NCBI RefSeq assembly: GCF_001650405.1
Contig: NZ_LWCU01000023.1
Coordinates: 1-64,000 of the forward strand
DNA length: 64,000 nt
Source: Microbacterium sp. H83
GTDB taxonomy: Bacteria; Actinomycetota; Actinomycetes; Actinomycetales; Microbacteriaceae
Reading direction: 5' to 3'
In this document: in pieces, positions 26,198-34,750 of the stretch
How positions within the stretch are numbered: the first letter of the stretch is position 1
Layout of the letters: each line of letters starts with the position of its first letter
The notes under the pieces: generated by a model
What the model saw: only the letters and a program-made list of their open reading frames with translations
Told to the model about the DNA's origin: nothing
The model's database searches: none
Program-made: the position numbers and the translations under genes

Positions 26198-27748
26198 ATG
26201 TCTGTTCCCATCTCGCGCGGGCACAACCCGCTGCGCGACCCCGATGACCGCCGTCTCAACCGGATCGCGGGGCCGAGCGCCCTCGTGATCTTCGGTGTCA
26301 CCGGAGACCTGTCACGCAAGAAGCTCATGCCCGCCGTGTACGACCTGGCCAATCGCGGCCTGCTCCCGCCGGGCTTCGCGCTCGTCGGCTTCGCGCGTCG
26401 CGACTGGGAGGATCAGGACTTCGCCCAGGTCGTCTACGACGCGGTGAAGCAGCATGCCCGCACGCCGTTCCGCGAGGAGACGTGGGCGCAGCTGCTCCAG
26501 GGCATCCGCTTCGTCTCGGGCGAGTTCGACAATCCCGAGTCGTTCGAGAAGCTGCGCGAGACCGTCGACCAGCTCGACGTCGAACGCGGCACGATGGGCA
26601 ACCACGCGTTCTATCTGTCGATCCCGCCGAAGTCGTTCGCCGTGGTGGCGCAGCAGCTGAAGGACTCGGGTCTGGTCGGCGCGGACGATGACGACGAGGA
26701 CTGCTGGCGCCGTGTCGTCATCGAGAAGCCGTTCGGGCACGACCTCGAGTCGGCCCGCGAGCTGAACGCGGCGCTCGAGGTCGCGTTCTCCGCCGACTCG
26801 ATCTTCCGCATCGACCACTACCTGGGCAAGGAGACGGTCCAGAACATCCTGGCGCTGCGCTTCGCCAACGAGCTGTACGAGCCGATCTGGAACCGCAACT
26901 ACGTCGACCACGTCCAGATCACGATGGCCGAGGACATCGGCGTCGGCGGCCGTGCCGGCTACTACGACGGCGTCGGCGCCGCGCGCGACGTCATCCAGAA
27001 CCACCTCCTGCAGCTGCTCGCGCTCACCGCGATGGAGGAGCCGATCAGCCTCTCCGCCGAGCACCTCCGTGCCGAGAAGGAGAAGGTCCTCGCGGCCGTT
27101 CACGTCCCCGACGATCTGTCGCTCGCCACCGCGCGCGGTCAGTACGCGGGCGGCTGGCAGGGCGGCGAGGAGGTCACCGGCTTCCTCGACGAGGAGGGCA
27201 TGAACCCCGAGTCCGCGACCGAGACCTACGCGGCCATCAAGCTCGAGATCGACACGCGCCGCTGGGCGGGCGTGCCCTTCTACCTCCGCACGGGCAAGCG
27301 GCTCGGCCGCAGGGTGACCGAGGTCGCGGTCGTGTTCAAGAAGGCTCCCGAGCACCTCTTCGGGCGGTCGAACACGGCGGAGCTCGGCCAGAACGCGCTC
27401 GTGATCCGCGTCCAGCCCGACGAGGGCGTCACGATCCGCTTCGGGTCGAAGGTCCCCGGCAACGGCACGAACGTGCGCGACGTCACGATGGACTTCGGCT
27501 ACGGCCACGCGTTCACCGAGGCGAGCCCCGAGGCGTACGAGCGCCTCATCCTGGACGTCCTGCTGGGCGATCCGCCGCTGTTCCCGCGGCACGAGGAGGT
27601 CGAGCTCTCCTGGAAGATCCTCGACCCCGTGGAGAAATACTGGGCGGCCGTCGGCGGCCCGGTGGATCAGTATGCACCCGGTTCGTGGGGTCCGGCGTCC
27701 GCCGACGACCTCCTTGCCCGTGACGGACGAGTCTGGAGACGACCGTGA
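26198..27748 (+). CDS. zwf: Glucose-6-phosphate 1-dehydrogenase
   Basis: 516-residue enzyme producing 6-phosphogluconolactone and NADPH. Nucleotide motif FGVTGDLSRKKLMPAVYDL (about residues 30-48) and active-site RIDHYLGKETVQNIL (about 204-218) are present. GTG of opcA overlaps its stop, matching the need of OpcA for full activity in related actinobacteria. 22 bases after pgi, with a GGAG-type ribosome site. Confidence 0.97.
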   Translation: MSVPISRGHNPLRDPDDRRLNRIAGPSALVIFGVTGDLSRKKLMPAVYDLANRGLLPPGFALVGFARRDWEDQDFAQVVYDAVKQHARTPFREETWAQLLQGIRFVSGEFDNPESFEKLRETVDQLDVERGTMGNHAFYLSIPPKSFAVVAQQLKDSGLVGADDDDEDCWRRVVIEKPFGHDLESARELNAALEVAFSADSIFRIDHYLGKETVQNILALRFANELYEPIWNRNYVDHVQITMAEDIGVGGRAGYYDGVGAARDVIQNHLLQLLALTAMEEPISLSAEHLRAEKEKVLAAVHVPDDLSLATARGQYAGGWQGGEEVTGFLDEEGMNPESATETYAAIKLEIDTRRWAGVPFYLRTGKRLGRRVTEVAVVFKKAPEHLFGRSNTAELGQNALVIRVQPDEGVTIRFGSKVPGNGTNVRDVTMDFGYGHAFTEASPEAYERLILDVLLGDPPLFPRHEEVELSWKILDPVEKYWAAVGGPVDQYAPGSWGPASADDLLARDGRVWRRP

Positions 27749-28680
27749 TCATCGACCTTCCCGACACGACCGTCAGCCAGGTCGCGAAGCAGCTCGTCAA
27801 GGTGCGCGAGGAGGGCGGCGCCGTCGCTCTCGGTCGCGTGCTCACCCTCGTGATCTCGGCGCGCGACGGCGTCGTCGAGGCGGCGATCGACGCCGCGAAC
27901 GACGCATCCCGCGAGCATCCGATGCGCGTCATCGTGCTCACGACCGGCGAGGGCGACTCTCGTCTCGACGCGCAGATCCGCGTCGGCGGCGATGCGGGCG
28001 CGAGCGAGGTCGTGGTGCTGCACGCCTTCGGCAAGGCGGCGAGCAACGAGGAGAGCCTCATCACCGGGCTCCTCCTCCCCGACGCGCCGGTGGTCGCGTG
28101 GTGGCCCGAGGACGCACCGACCTCCCCCGCCACCTCGCCGCTCGGCAAGATCGCCCAGCGACGCATCACGGATGCGGCGACGTCCGCCGATGTCCGCGAC
28201 CGCCTGGGCCTGCTCGGAGAGACGCATGCTCCCGGCGACACCGATCTGGCGTGGACGCGCCTCACGCACTGGCGCGAGCAGCTCGCCGCGGTGCTGGATC
28301 AGCCTCCGTTCGAGGAGGTCACCGGCGTCGAGGTGCGCGGGGCCTCCGCCTCGCCGTCGACGGCCCTGCTCGCCGCCTGGCTGCAGATGGCCCTCGAGGT
28401 CGACGTGACCTGGTCGTACGAGGATCCCGAGAAGTGGCACGAGGGCATCAAGTCCGTGCGCCTCACCCGGGCATCCGGCGACATCCTGCTCGAGCGTCCC
28501 GAGCCCGGGGTCGCCGTGCTCACCCAGCCCGACCAGCCCGATCACGACCTGCACCTGCCGCGCCGCACGCTGCGGGAGTGCCTCGCCGAGGAGCTGCGTC
28601 GCCTCGACCCCGACGTCCTGTACGGTCGAGTGATCACCGAGGGCTGGGAGAAGCTGGGTCCGCCCGAGACAGGAGAATGA
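27745..28680 (+). CDS. opcA: Glucose-6-phosphate dehydrogenase assembly protein OpcA
   Basis: 311-residue allosteric/assembly partner of Zwf. Begins MIIDLPDTTVSQVAKQLVKV and contains LITGLLLPDAPVVAWWPEDA and the SYEDPEKWHEGIKSVRLTR region, typical of OpcA. In relatives it activates the dehydrogenase and ties it to redox state. GTG start overlaps zwf; its stop overlaps pgl as ATGA. Confidence 0.94.
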   Translation: MIIDLPDTTVSQVAKQLVKVREEGGAVALGRVLTLVISARDGVVEAAIDAANDASREHPMRVIVLTTGEGDSRLDAQIRVGGDAGASEVVVLHAFGKAASNEESLITGLLLPDAPVVAWWPEDAPTSPATSPLGKIAQRRITDAATSADVRDRLGLLGETHAPGDTDLAWTRLTHWREQLAAVLDQPPFEEVTGVEVRGASASPSTALLAAWLQMALEVDVTWSYEDPEKWHEGIKSVRLTRASGDILLERPEPGVAVLTQPDQPDHDLHLPRRTLRECLAEELRRLDPDVLYGRVITEGWEKLGPPETGE

Positions 28681-29465
28681 TGTCGATGCAGACAGCGCCC
28701 GCAGAGAAGCGGGTCGTGGTCGAGACCACTCCCGGTGAGCTCGCCGCGAGGGTGGCGGACAGGTTCCTGACCCGGCTCCGCGCCCGTACGCGCAACGGCC
28801 GCATCGCTCATGTCGCCCTCACCGGCGGCTCCATGGGCGGAGCGGTTCTGCGCGCCACCCGTGACGACCCGCGCTCGGCCGGCATCGACTGGTCGCTCGT
28901 GCACTTCTGGTGGGGCGACGAGCGGTTCGTCCCGCGCGACGATGCCGACCGCAATGCGCTGCAGTCCCGCGAGGCGCTGCTCGACCACATCCCCGTCCCG
29001 CCGGAGAACATCCACGAGGTCGCGGGTTCGGACGAGGGAGTGAGCCTCGACGACGCGGCCGCCGCGTATGCGGCGGAGCTCGCCGGCTTCGGCACGGACG
29101 AGCACCCGTGGCCGTCGTTCGCGGTGTGCTTCCTCGGCGTCGGTCCCGACGGGCACATCGCCTCGCTGTTCCCTGACCGCGTCGAGGTGACCGTGACGGA
29201 TGCCGCGGCGCTGCCCGTGCGCGACTCGCCGAAGCCGCCGCCCGAGCGGGTGACCCTGACCCGCCCGGTGCTGAACTCCTCGAAGCGGGTATGGCTCGTG
29301 CTGACGGGCGCCGACAAGGCCTCGGCCCTCGGTCTCGCCCTCGCCGGCGCGAGCTATCAGAGCGTGCCCGCCGCGGGTGCGAAGGGCCGCAAGCGCACCG
29401 TCTTCTTCGTCGACGAGGCCGCCGCATCCGAGGTCTCGCCCGACCTCATCGATCCGGCCTACTGA
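28677..29465 (+). CDS. pgl: 6-phosphogluconolactonase
   Basis: 262-residue lactonase of the DevB/SOL family hydrolysing 6-phosphogluconolactone. ALTGGSMGGAVLRA, WWGDERFVPRDDADRN and CFLGVGPDGHIASLFP are the family sites. Three ATG codons are clustered (28677, 28680, 28686); the first is in the ATGA overlap with opcA. Last gene of the operon. Confidence 0.94.
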   Translation: MMSMQTAPAEKRVVVETTPGELAARVADRFLTRLRARTRNGRIAHVALTGGSMGGAVLRATRDDPRSAGIDWSLVHFWWGDERFVPRDDADRNALQSREALLDHIPVPPENIHEVAGSDEGVSLDDAAAAYAAELAGFGTDEHPWPSFAVCFLGVGPDGHIASLFPDRVEVTVTDAAALPVRDSPKPPPERVTLTRPVLNSSKRVWLVLTGADKASALGLALAGASYQSVPAAGAKGRKRTVFFVDEAAASEVSPDLIDPAY

Positions 29466-29522
29466 CCCAGGCCTTCGTTCGTCCCTCGTGCGCCCCGATG
29501 CGGCGCCGAGGGATGACGTACG

Positions 29523-30533
29523 TCAGCGGTCCGACTCGTCGGGAGCCGCAGTCGCGCCGTCGCTCCCGCGCGTGATGCCGAGCTCCTGGCTGTCGCTGAG
29601 CACCTGCGGATGGTACCGCGCGAGGCCCACGACGCCCCAGACCGCGATCGCGCCCGCGACGCCGAAGATGACGAGCACCCACGGCGGCGCGGCAGCGGCC
29701 TCGCCGAGCACGACCATGCCGATGAGGACGGCGATGAGCGGGTCGACCACGGTGAGCCCGGCGATCACGAGGTCGGGCGGTCCGGAGCTGTACGCGGTCT
29801 GCACGAAGTACGCGCCGACGGCCGCGGCCGCGATCAGCGCGACGACGCAGACGATCGTGATCCACTCGAAGTCGCCGGCCTGCACCCGCTTGATGACGAC
29901 CTTGGCGAGCGTCGCCACGAAGCCGTAGAGGATGCCGGCGCCGATGACGTAGAACAGCGCGCGCATGCGGTGGCGGAGGATGAGCCAGCAGGCGCCGAGG
30001 ATGATGATCACGACCAGCAGGATCGCGAGGATCGTGAACAGCTCGGTGTCGGTCACGTCCTTCTCGGTGGCGAAGATCGCTGCGAAGAAGACGAAGAGGA
30101 AGATGCCGCCCACGCAGCAGACGATCGCCGTGATCGACTGCCTCGTCGGCGAGTGCCCGGAGATCCGGGCGTTCAGGAGCGTCGTCATGACGAGGGCGAT
30201 CGCGCCCAGCGGCTGCACGACGATCAGCGGGGCGACGGTGAGCGCGGCCAGCTGGCACACCACGGCGAGGCCGAGCATGAGCGTGCCGATGAGCCAGGAC
30301 GGCCGGGTGAGCAGGCCTCGCACCTGCACCATGGTGAGACCGGACGCGCCGTCTGCGCCGCTCAGTCGCTCCATCTTCTCGACGCCCCGGTGCTGATACT
30401 GCGCGCCGAGGGACATGAACACCGCGCCCGCCAGCGCGAGGGGGATGCCGAGGAGCAGTCCGGGGTTCTGGAAGGCGCCGACGAGCTGGTCGGTCACGTC
30501 TTCCGCCCCAGTCATCCATACGGAGATGCTCAC
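29523..30533 (-). CDS. DMT superfamily transporter-like membrane protein
   Basis: 336-residue protein with about nine or ten transmembrane segments: VQPLGAIALVMTTLLNAR and VDPLIAVLIGMVVLGEAAAAP are the EamA-like half-repeat signatures. A charged tail follows the last helix. Substrate unknown. Divergent from def with only 43 bases between, so promoters overlap or are back-to-back. Confidence 0.8.
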   Translation of the reverse strand: MSISVWMTGAEDVTDQLVGAFQNPGLLLGIPLALAGAVFMSLGAQYQHRGVEKMERLSGADGASGLTMVQVRGLLTRPSWLIGTLMLGLAVVCQLAALTVAPLIVVQPLGAIALVMTTLLNARISGHSPTRQSITAIVCCVGGIFLFVFFAAIFATEKDVTDTELFTILAILLVVIIILGACWLILRHRMRALFYVIGAGILYGFVATLAKVVIKRVQAGDFEWITIVCVVALIAAAAVGAYFVQTAYSSGPPDLVIAGLTVVDPLIAVLIGMVVLGEAAAAPPWVLVIFGVAGAIAVWGVVGLARYHPQVLSDSQELGITRGSDGATAAPDESDR

Positions 30534-30576
30534 CCTTCGACCCTACCCGGCGATCCTCGCCGAGTAGGGTTATGGC

Positions 30577-31143
30577 GTGGCTGTTCTTCCGATTCGCATC
30601 ATGGGCGACCCCGTCCTGCACTCCCCCGCCTCACCCGTCGAGGAGATCACCGACGACATCCGGACGCTCGTCGCCGACATGTTCGAGACGATGGACACGG
30701 CGCCGGGCGTCGGCCTGGCGGCGCCCCAGGTGGGCGTGCCGCTGCGCATCTACACCTACGCCTACGTCGACGATGACGACCGGCCGTGGCGGGGCGTGAT
30801 CATCAACCCCGAGCTGTGGATGACGCCGCTCGAACCCGGCGAGCCCGACGAGGACCTCGAATCCGAGGGGTGTCTCTCGTTCCCGGGCGAGCGGTTCGCC
30901 CTGCGTCGCTCCGAGCGCGTCCGCGTCACCGGGACCGATCTCGACGGCGCCCCGGTGGACATCGCGGTCGACGGCTGGCGCGCCCGCATCATGCAGCACG
31001 AGTACGACCATCTCGACGGCGTCCTCTACATCGATCGCCTGTCGGACGGCGACTGGAAGACGGTGCAGAAGATCGCCAGGAAGCGCGGCTGGGGCAGGCC
31101 GGGAGCCAGCTGGATGCCGGGCGTCGACGACCTCGAGGGCTGA
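30577..31143 (+). CDS. def: Peptide deformylase
   Basis: 188-residue metalloenzyme removing the formyl group from new proteins. Motif 1 GVGLAAPQVG (about residues 44-53), motif 2 EGCLSFPGE with the metal Cys, motif 3 MQHEYDHLDG with the two metal histidines and catalytic Glu. GTG start at 30577. Single gene. Confidence 0.96.
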   Translation: MAVLPIRIMGDPVLHSPASPVEEITDDIRTLVADMFETMDTAPGVGLAAPQVGVPLRIYTYAYVDDDDRPWRGVIINPELWMTPLEPGEPDEDLESEGCLSFPGERFALRRSERVRVTGTDLDGAPVDIAVDGWRARIMQHEYDHLDGVLYIDRLSDGDWKTVQKIARKRGWGRPGASWMPGVDDLEG

Positions 31144-31169
31144 TCCCTTCCCAGCCCGATCACAGTGTT

Positions 31170-31209
31170 CTCGGAGTTGCATCACAGACTCCGCCCCCGA
31201 TAGCGTTCT
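31170..31209 (+). promoter_or_regulatory. Candidate promoter of the Septum_form lipoprotein gene
   Basis: TTGCAT followed 18 bases later by TAGCGT, about 55-60 bases before the lipoprotein ATG. Matches sigma-70-like spacing loosely; predicted only. Confidence 0.35.
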
Positions 31210-31263
31210 TAGGCGGGCCTTACCATGCCCGCGCACCAAGAGGCTCTGGGAGGGTAGTCAACA

Positions 31264-31779
31264 ATGATGAAAATGCGCACGCGACGCGCACTGGCGCTGG
31301 CGGGATCGGCCGTGGCACTGTCTGTCGCACTGACCGGCTGTAGCGCGATCAACGACATTCTGGGCGGTGGATCCGGAGACGCGGATCGCGACGAGGAGAC
31401 CGGCCAGGTCACCGAGAGCTCGAACATCGACATCTTCTCGCTGAAGCTCGGCGACTGCAAGATGGCGAGCGAGACCGGTCTCATCGAGGACGCCGACGTC
31501 GTCCCGTGCGATCAGCCGCACGATGAAGAGGTCTACTACGAGATCACCATGGATGACGGCGAGTTCTCCGAGGAGAACATCGACGCAGCGTCGCAGGAGT
31601 GCATCGGCGACGCCTACACGAACTTCGTCGGAGTGGCCTTCGACGCCTCGGTGCTCGAGGTCTACCCGATCACGCCGACCCAGCAGACGTGGGACGAGCT
31701 GAACGACCGGATCGTCCAGTGCGTCATCTCCGACCCGGCGGGTCAGACGACCGGTTCCCTCAAGGGCGCCGCGCGCTGA
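31264..31779 (+). CDS. Septum_form domain lipoprotein
   Basis: 171-residue secreted lipoprotein. Signal peptide with lipobox ALTGC (Cys26), a Gly/Asp-rich linker, then a domain with KLGDCKMA, VPCDQPHDEEVYYEI, SQECIGDAYTNFVG and DRIVQCVIS, whose four cysteines match the actinobacterial septum-formation family. Anchored outside the membrane; role in division is only by family name. ATG 31264 chosen with GGGAGGG about 10 bases upstream. Confidence 0.8.
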   Translation: MMKMRTRRALALAGSAVALSVALTGCSAINDILGGGSGDADRDEETGQVTESSNIDIFSLKLGDCKMASETGLIEDADVVPCDQPHDEEVYYEITMDDGEFSEENIDAASQECIGDAYTNFVGVAFDASVLEVYPITPTQQTWDELNDRIVQCVISDPAGQTTGSLKGAAR

Positions 31780-31794
31780 TCCGACGCGATCTCC

Positions 31795-31826
31795 GAAGAG
31801 GCTCCGCCATCCGGCGGGGCCTCTTC
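31795..31826 (+). terminator. Hairpin terminator after the Septum_form gene
   Basis: Fourteen-base arms GAAGAGGCTCCGCC (31795-31808) and GGCGGGGCCTCTTC (31813-31826) with loop ATCC and one T-G wobble. It lies 15 bases after the lipoprotein stop. No long T-run, as is usual in GC-rich actinobacteria. Confidence 0.75.
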
Positions 31827-31877
31827 TGCGTGTCCGGGCACCACTCCCCTCCTGCGGCGGCGCACCGAAAAGGGAAA

Positions 31878-31907
31878 ACCCCCGGCCTTCCGAAGAAGGC
31901 CGGGGGT
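31878..31907 (-). terminator. Terminator of tRNA-Asn
   Basis: Perfect 13-base stem ACCCCCGGCCTTC / GAAGGCCGGGGGT with loop CGAA. On the minus strand it is followed by TTTTCCC, giving a rho-independent terminator two bases beyond the tRNA CCA end. It may also stop read-through from the plus-strand lipoprotein gene. Confidence 0.85.
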
Positions 31908-31909
31908 AT

Positions 31910-31985
31910 TGGCTCCCCGGCTTGGACTCGAACCAAGAACCTGCCGGTTAACAGCCGGCTGCTCTGCCAATTGAGCTACCGAGGA
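31910..31985 (-). tRNA. tRNA-Asn (anticodon GTT)
   Basis: Read on the minus strand the gene folds into a full cloverleaf: acceptor TCCTCGG pairs with CCGGGGA (one T-G), D arm AGCTCAATTGGCAGAGC, anticodon stem GCCGG/CCGGC around loop CTGTTAA with anticodon GTT, T arm CTTGGTTCGAGTCCAAG. Discriminator G is followed by an encoded CCA. 76 bases. Confidence 0.97.
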
Positions 31986-32014
31986 ATGTGCTCCGCTGCG
32001 CGGGCAACTCGTCA

Positions 32015-32020
32015 ATCCTA
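32015..32020 (-). promoter_or_regulatory. Candidate -10 box of tRNA-Asn
   Basis: TAGGAT on the minus strand, 29 bases upstream of the mature tRNA 5' end. No strong -35 hexamer is visible at 17-18 bases, so this is tentative. Confidence 0.35.
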
Positions 32021-32083
32021 GCAAACTCCGCAGCATGCTCGTGACACCGACCGCACTCTCGGGCGTGTCGACGACGCGACCGG

Positions 32084-32857
32084 TCAGGGCAGGGAATCCG
32101 CCTCCGCGTTGGGCACCCAGAGCAGGTCCTTGCCCACCCCGCGCGCGACGACGTGTCCGCCCCTGAGCATGAGGGTCTCGGCGTTGAGCTCGCGGATGAA
32201 GTCGGCGTCGTTCGTCACCAGGAGCGCCCCCATCCCGTCGTCCTTGCGCCGCCGGGTGATGGCGTCGAACACGACGGGACGGACCTCGAGATCGAGGTTC
32301 GAGAGGATCTCGTCGGCGATGAGCACCCGGGGCTCGAGGACGAAGGACCGCGCGATCGCGACGCGCTGACGCATGCCGGCGCTCAGCTCGTAGGGGAACT
32401 TCGCCGCCGTGCCGAGCGGGAGATGCAGCTCGTCGAGCAGGGACGCGACCCGGATCGACAGGGCTTTCGTGTTCACCCGCTTCTCGCGGATGAGGATGGG
32501 CTCCGCGATGACCTCGTTGACGGTGAGCTGCGGAGGGAGATCGGCTCCCGCCCCCTGCGGCACGAAGCCGGTGCGGTAGGTCAGCAGCCGATGCCGACGT
32601 CCCGGCCGCCGCACGTCGACTCCGCACACCTGCGCGCTGCCCCCGACGACGCGCACGGAGGGATCGGTCGATCCGGCGAGGGCGGCGACGAGCGTCGACT
32701 TCCCCGAGCCCGTCGGTCCGGCGACGCAGATCAGACCGCCGGGAGCCAGCGTGAAGCTGACCCCGTCGATCGCGCGCGTGGGCCCGCTGTGGCCGACGCG
32801 ATCGATGACCAGGTCGGAGCAGTCGATCGCATGGGAGGATTCGGGCCGGGAGGACAT
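32084..32857 (-). CDS. Orphan ABC transporter ATP-binding protein
   Basis: 257-residue single ABC ATPase: Walker A GPTGSGKST at 47-55, Q loop GFVPQGAGADL, signature LSAGMRQRVAIARS (Ala instead of the usual first Gly), Walker B VLIADEILSNLD, and LLVTNDADFIREL where Asn replaces the usual switch His. The domain order resembles peptide-transporter ATPases but no permease or binding protein is adjacent. It may serve a permease encoded elsewhere, or act outside transport. Isolated between tRNA-Asn and dnaG. Confidence 0.75.
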   Translation of the reverse strand: MSSRPESSHAIDCSDLVIDRVGHSGPTRAIDGVSFTLAPGGLICVAGPTGSGKSTLVAALAGSTDPSVRVVGGSAQVCGVDVRRPGRRHRLLTYRTGFVPQGAGADLPPQLTVNEVIAEPILIREKRVNTKALSIRVASLLDELHLPLGTAAKFPYELSAGMRQRVAIARSFVLEPRVLIADEILSNLDLEVRPVVFDAITRRRKDDGMGALLVTNDADFIRELNAETLMLRGGHVVARGVGKDLLWVPNAEADSLP

Positions 32858-32893
32858 GGTCCCATCCTGCCTGGTCCGGATCGACGCCCCCTG

Positions 32894-34750
32894 TTACGAC
32901 TCGGTGAAGCGCTGACGCTCGACATCGATGTCGCGCAGGCGCATGCGCAGGGCACGACCGCCGTCCGAGTCCGCCGGGACGCGCTGGACGGCGCCGAGCA
33001 GCTCCTGCTTCTCGTGCTCGAGGCTGCGAAGGATCAGGCGACGCGCGAGATCGGTCGCCGACACGAGTGCGCCCTCCTCGTTCCGCGCCGGGAACGGCGT
33101 CATGAGCAGCTCGCCGGCGAGCGAGCGATACGGCTCGCGCACGGAGTTGACGGCATCCGTGACCCAGCCGGCCCGAGTGCGGTCGGCGGCGGATGCCACG
33201 GCTTCGCGCACGGCGTCGAGACCGGGCGTCCGGAACGGCGCCGCCAGGGCCCTCGTCAGGAGGGTCTGGTCGATCTGGTGGCCGTACTGCAGGGCGCCCA
33301 TCAGGGCGTCGCGCTCCACGGCCACGTCCGCCGTGCGCGGCAGGCTCGCGAGCGTCACCGGAGCGACGCCCGGTGCCCCCGCCGAGGTCGACTCCGCCCG
33401 GACCTGCTCCTGCCGTCCGGATGCCGACCCGCCTCGAGCGGACCGCTCCACCTCGTGGTGCACCTCGGTCGGGTCCATACCCAGCCGCCGGGCGAGCACC
33501 CGCTCGTATCCGGGTCGCAGGAGCCGGTCGCGGATCTCGGCGACGATCGGCGCCGCGGCACGGAGCGCCCCGACGCGCCCCTCGACGGTCGCGAGGTCGA
33601 AGCCGCCCAGCTTGCGATCGATGGCGAACTCGAACATCGGCTGTTTGCTCTCCATGAGCGAGCGGACGGCCGCATCACCGCGCTGCAGCCGCAGGTCGCA
33701 GGGGTCGAGGCCGTCGGGCGCCACCGCGACGAAGGTCTGCGCGTTGAAGCGGTCGTCCTCGGTGAAGGCGCGCAGCGCCGCCTTCTGCCCGGCCTCGTCG
33801 CCGTCGAACGTGAAGACGACCTCCCCCGACGCGTTGTCGTCGCCCATCACGCGGCGCAGCACCTTGATGTGATCCGTGCCGAACGCCGTTCCGCACGTCG
33901 CGATCGCGGTCGTGAGCCCGGCCAGGTGACAGGCCATGACATCGGTGTACCCCTCGACCACGACGACGCGGCGGGGGTCGCCCCGGGCGATGTCGCGCTT
34001 GGCGAGGTCGAGCCCGTAGAGCACCTGCGCCTTCTTGTAGATCGGCGTCTCGGGGGTGTTGAGGTACTTGGGTCCCTGATCGTCGTCGAACAGCTTGCGG
34101 GCGCCGAATCCGATGGTCTGGCCGGACACGTCGCGGATGGGCCAGACGAGGCGACCGCGGAACCGGTCGTAGACCCCGCGCTGTCCGGTGGAGACCAGAC
34201 CGGCGGCGCTGAGCTCGTCGCGGGTGAAGCCCTGCGCCGTGAGCGCCTTGAGCATCCCGTCCCAGCCCCGGGGAGCGAAGCCGACGCCGAAGTGCGCCGC
34301 CGCTCCCGCATCGAAGCCGCGCTCCCCGAGGAAGCGGCGCCCCGCCTCGGCATCCGCTGTCAGCAGCTGCCCGCGGAAGAACTCGGCGGCCGCGGTGTTC
34401 GCCGCGTACAGACGGCTTCGACCGCTGGTCTCCGGAGCTGCGCCCCCGTCTTCGTAGTGCAGCGCATAGCCGATGCGCCCGGCCAGTCTCTCGACCGCCT
34501 CGGTGAAGCTGACGTGATCCATCTCGCGCAGGAACGAGTAGACGTCTCCGGACTCGCCGCAGCCGAAGCAGTGGTAGTACCCCACCTGCGGGCGCACGTG
34601 GAAGCTGGGGCTCTTCTCGTCGTGGAACGGGCAGAGCCCCTTGAGCGATCCGACGCCCGCGGACTTCAGCGCGACGCGCTCCCCCACGATGTCTGCGATG
34701 TTGGTGCGCGCCTTGACCTCGTCGACGTCGGCCTGGCGGATGCGCGGCAT
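32894..34750 (-). CDS. dnaG: DNA primase
   Basis: 618-residue primase. CHC2 zinc finger ligands Cys40, His43, Cys61, Cys64; RNA polymerase core with TOPRIM segments RVVVVEGYTDVMACH and VVFTFDGDEAG; C-terminal helicase-binding domain. ATG 34750 is used because MPRIRQADVDEVKART is the usual N-terminus and the upstream dgt stop overlaps it as TGATG. Makes primers for lagging-strand replication. Confidence 0.96.
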   Translation of the reverse strand: MPRIRQADVDEVKARTNIADIVGERVALKSAGVGSLKGLCPFHDEKSPSFHVRPQVGYYHCFGCGESGDVYSFLREMDHVSFTEAVERLAGRIGYALHYEDGGAAPETSGRSRLYAANTAAAEFFRGQLLTADAEAGRRFLGERGFDAGAAAHFGVGFAPRGWDGMLKALTAQGFTRDELSAAGLVSTGQRGVYDRFRGRLVWPIRDVSGQTIGFGARKLFDDDQGPKYLNTPETPIYKKAQVLYGLDLAKRDIARGDPRRVVVVEGYTDVMACHLAGLTTAIATCGTAFGTDHIKVLRRVMGDDNASGEVVFTFDGDEAGQKAALRAFTEDDRFNAQTFVAVAPDGLDPCDLRLQRGDAAVRSLMESKQPMFEFAIDRKLGGFDLATVEGRVGALRAAAPIVAEIRDRLLRPGYERVLARRLGMDPTEVHHEVERSARGGSASGRQEQVRAESTSAGAPGVAPVTLASLPRTADVAVERDALMGALQYGHQIDQTLLTRALAAPFRTPGLDAVREAVASAADRTRAGWVTDAVNSVREPYRSLAGELLMTPFPARNEEGALVSATDLARRLILRSLEHEKQELLGAVQRVPADSDGGRALRMRLRDIDVERQRFTES

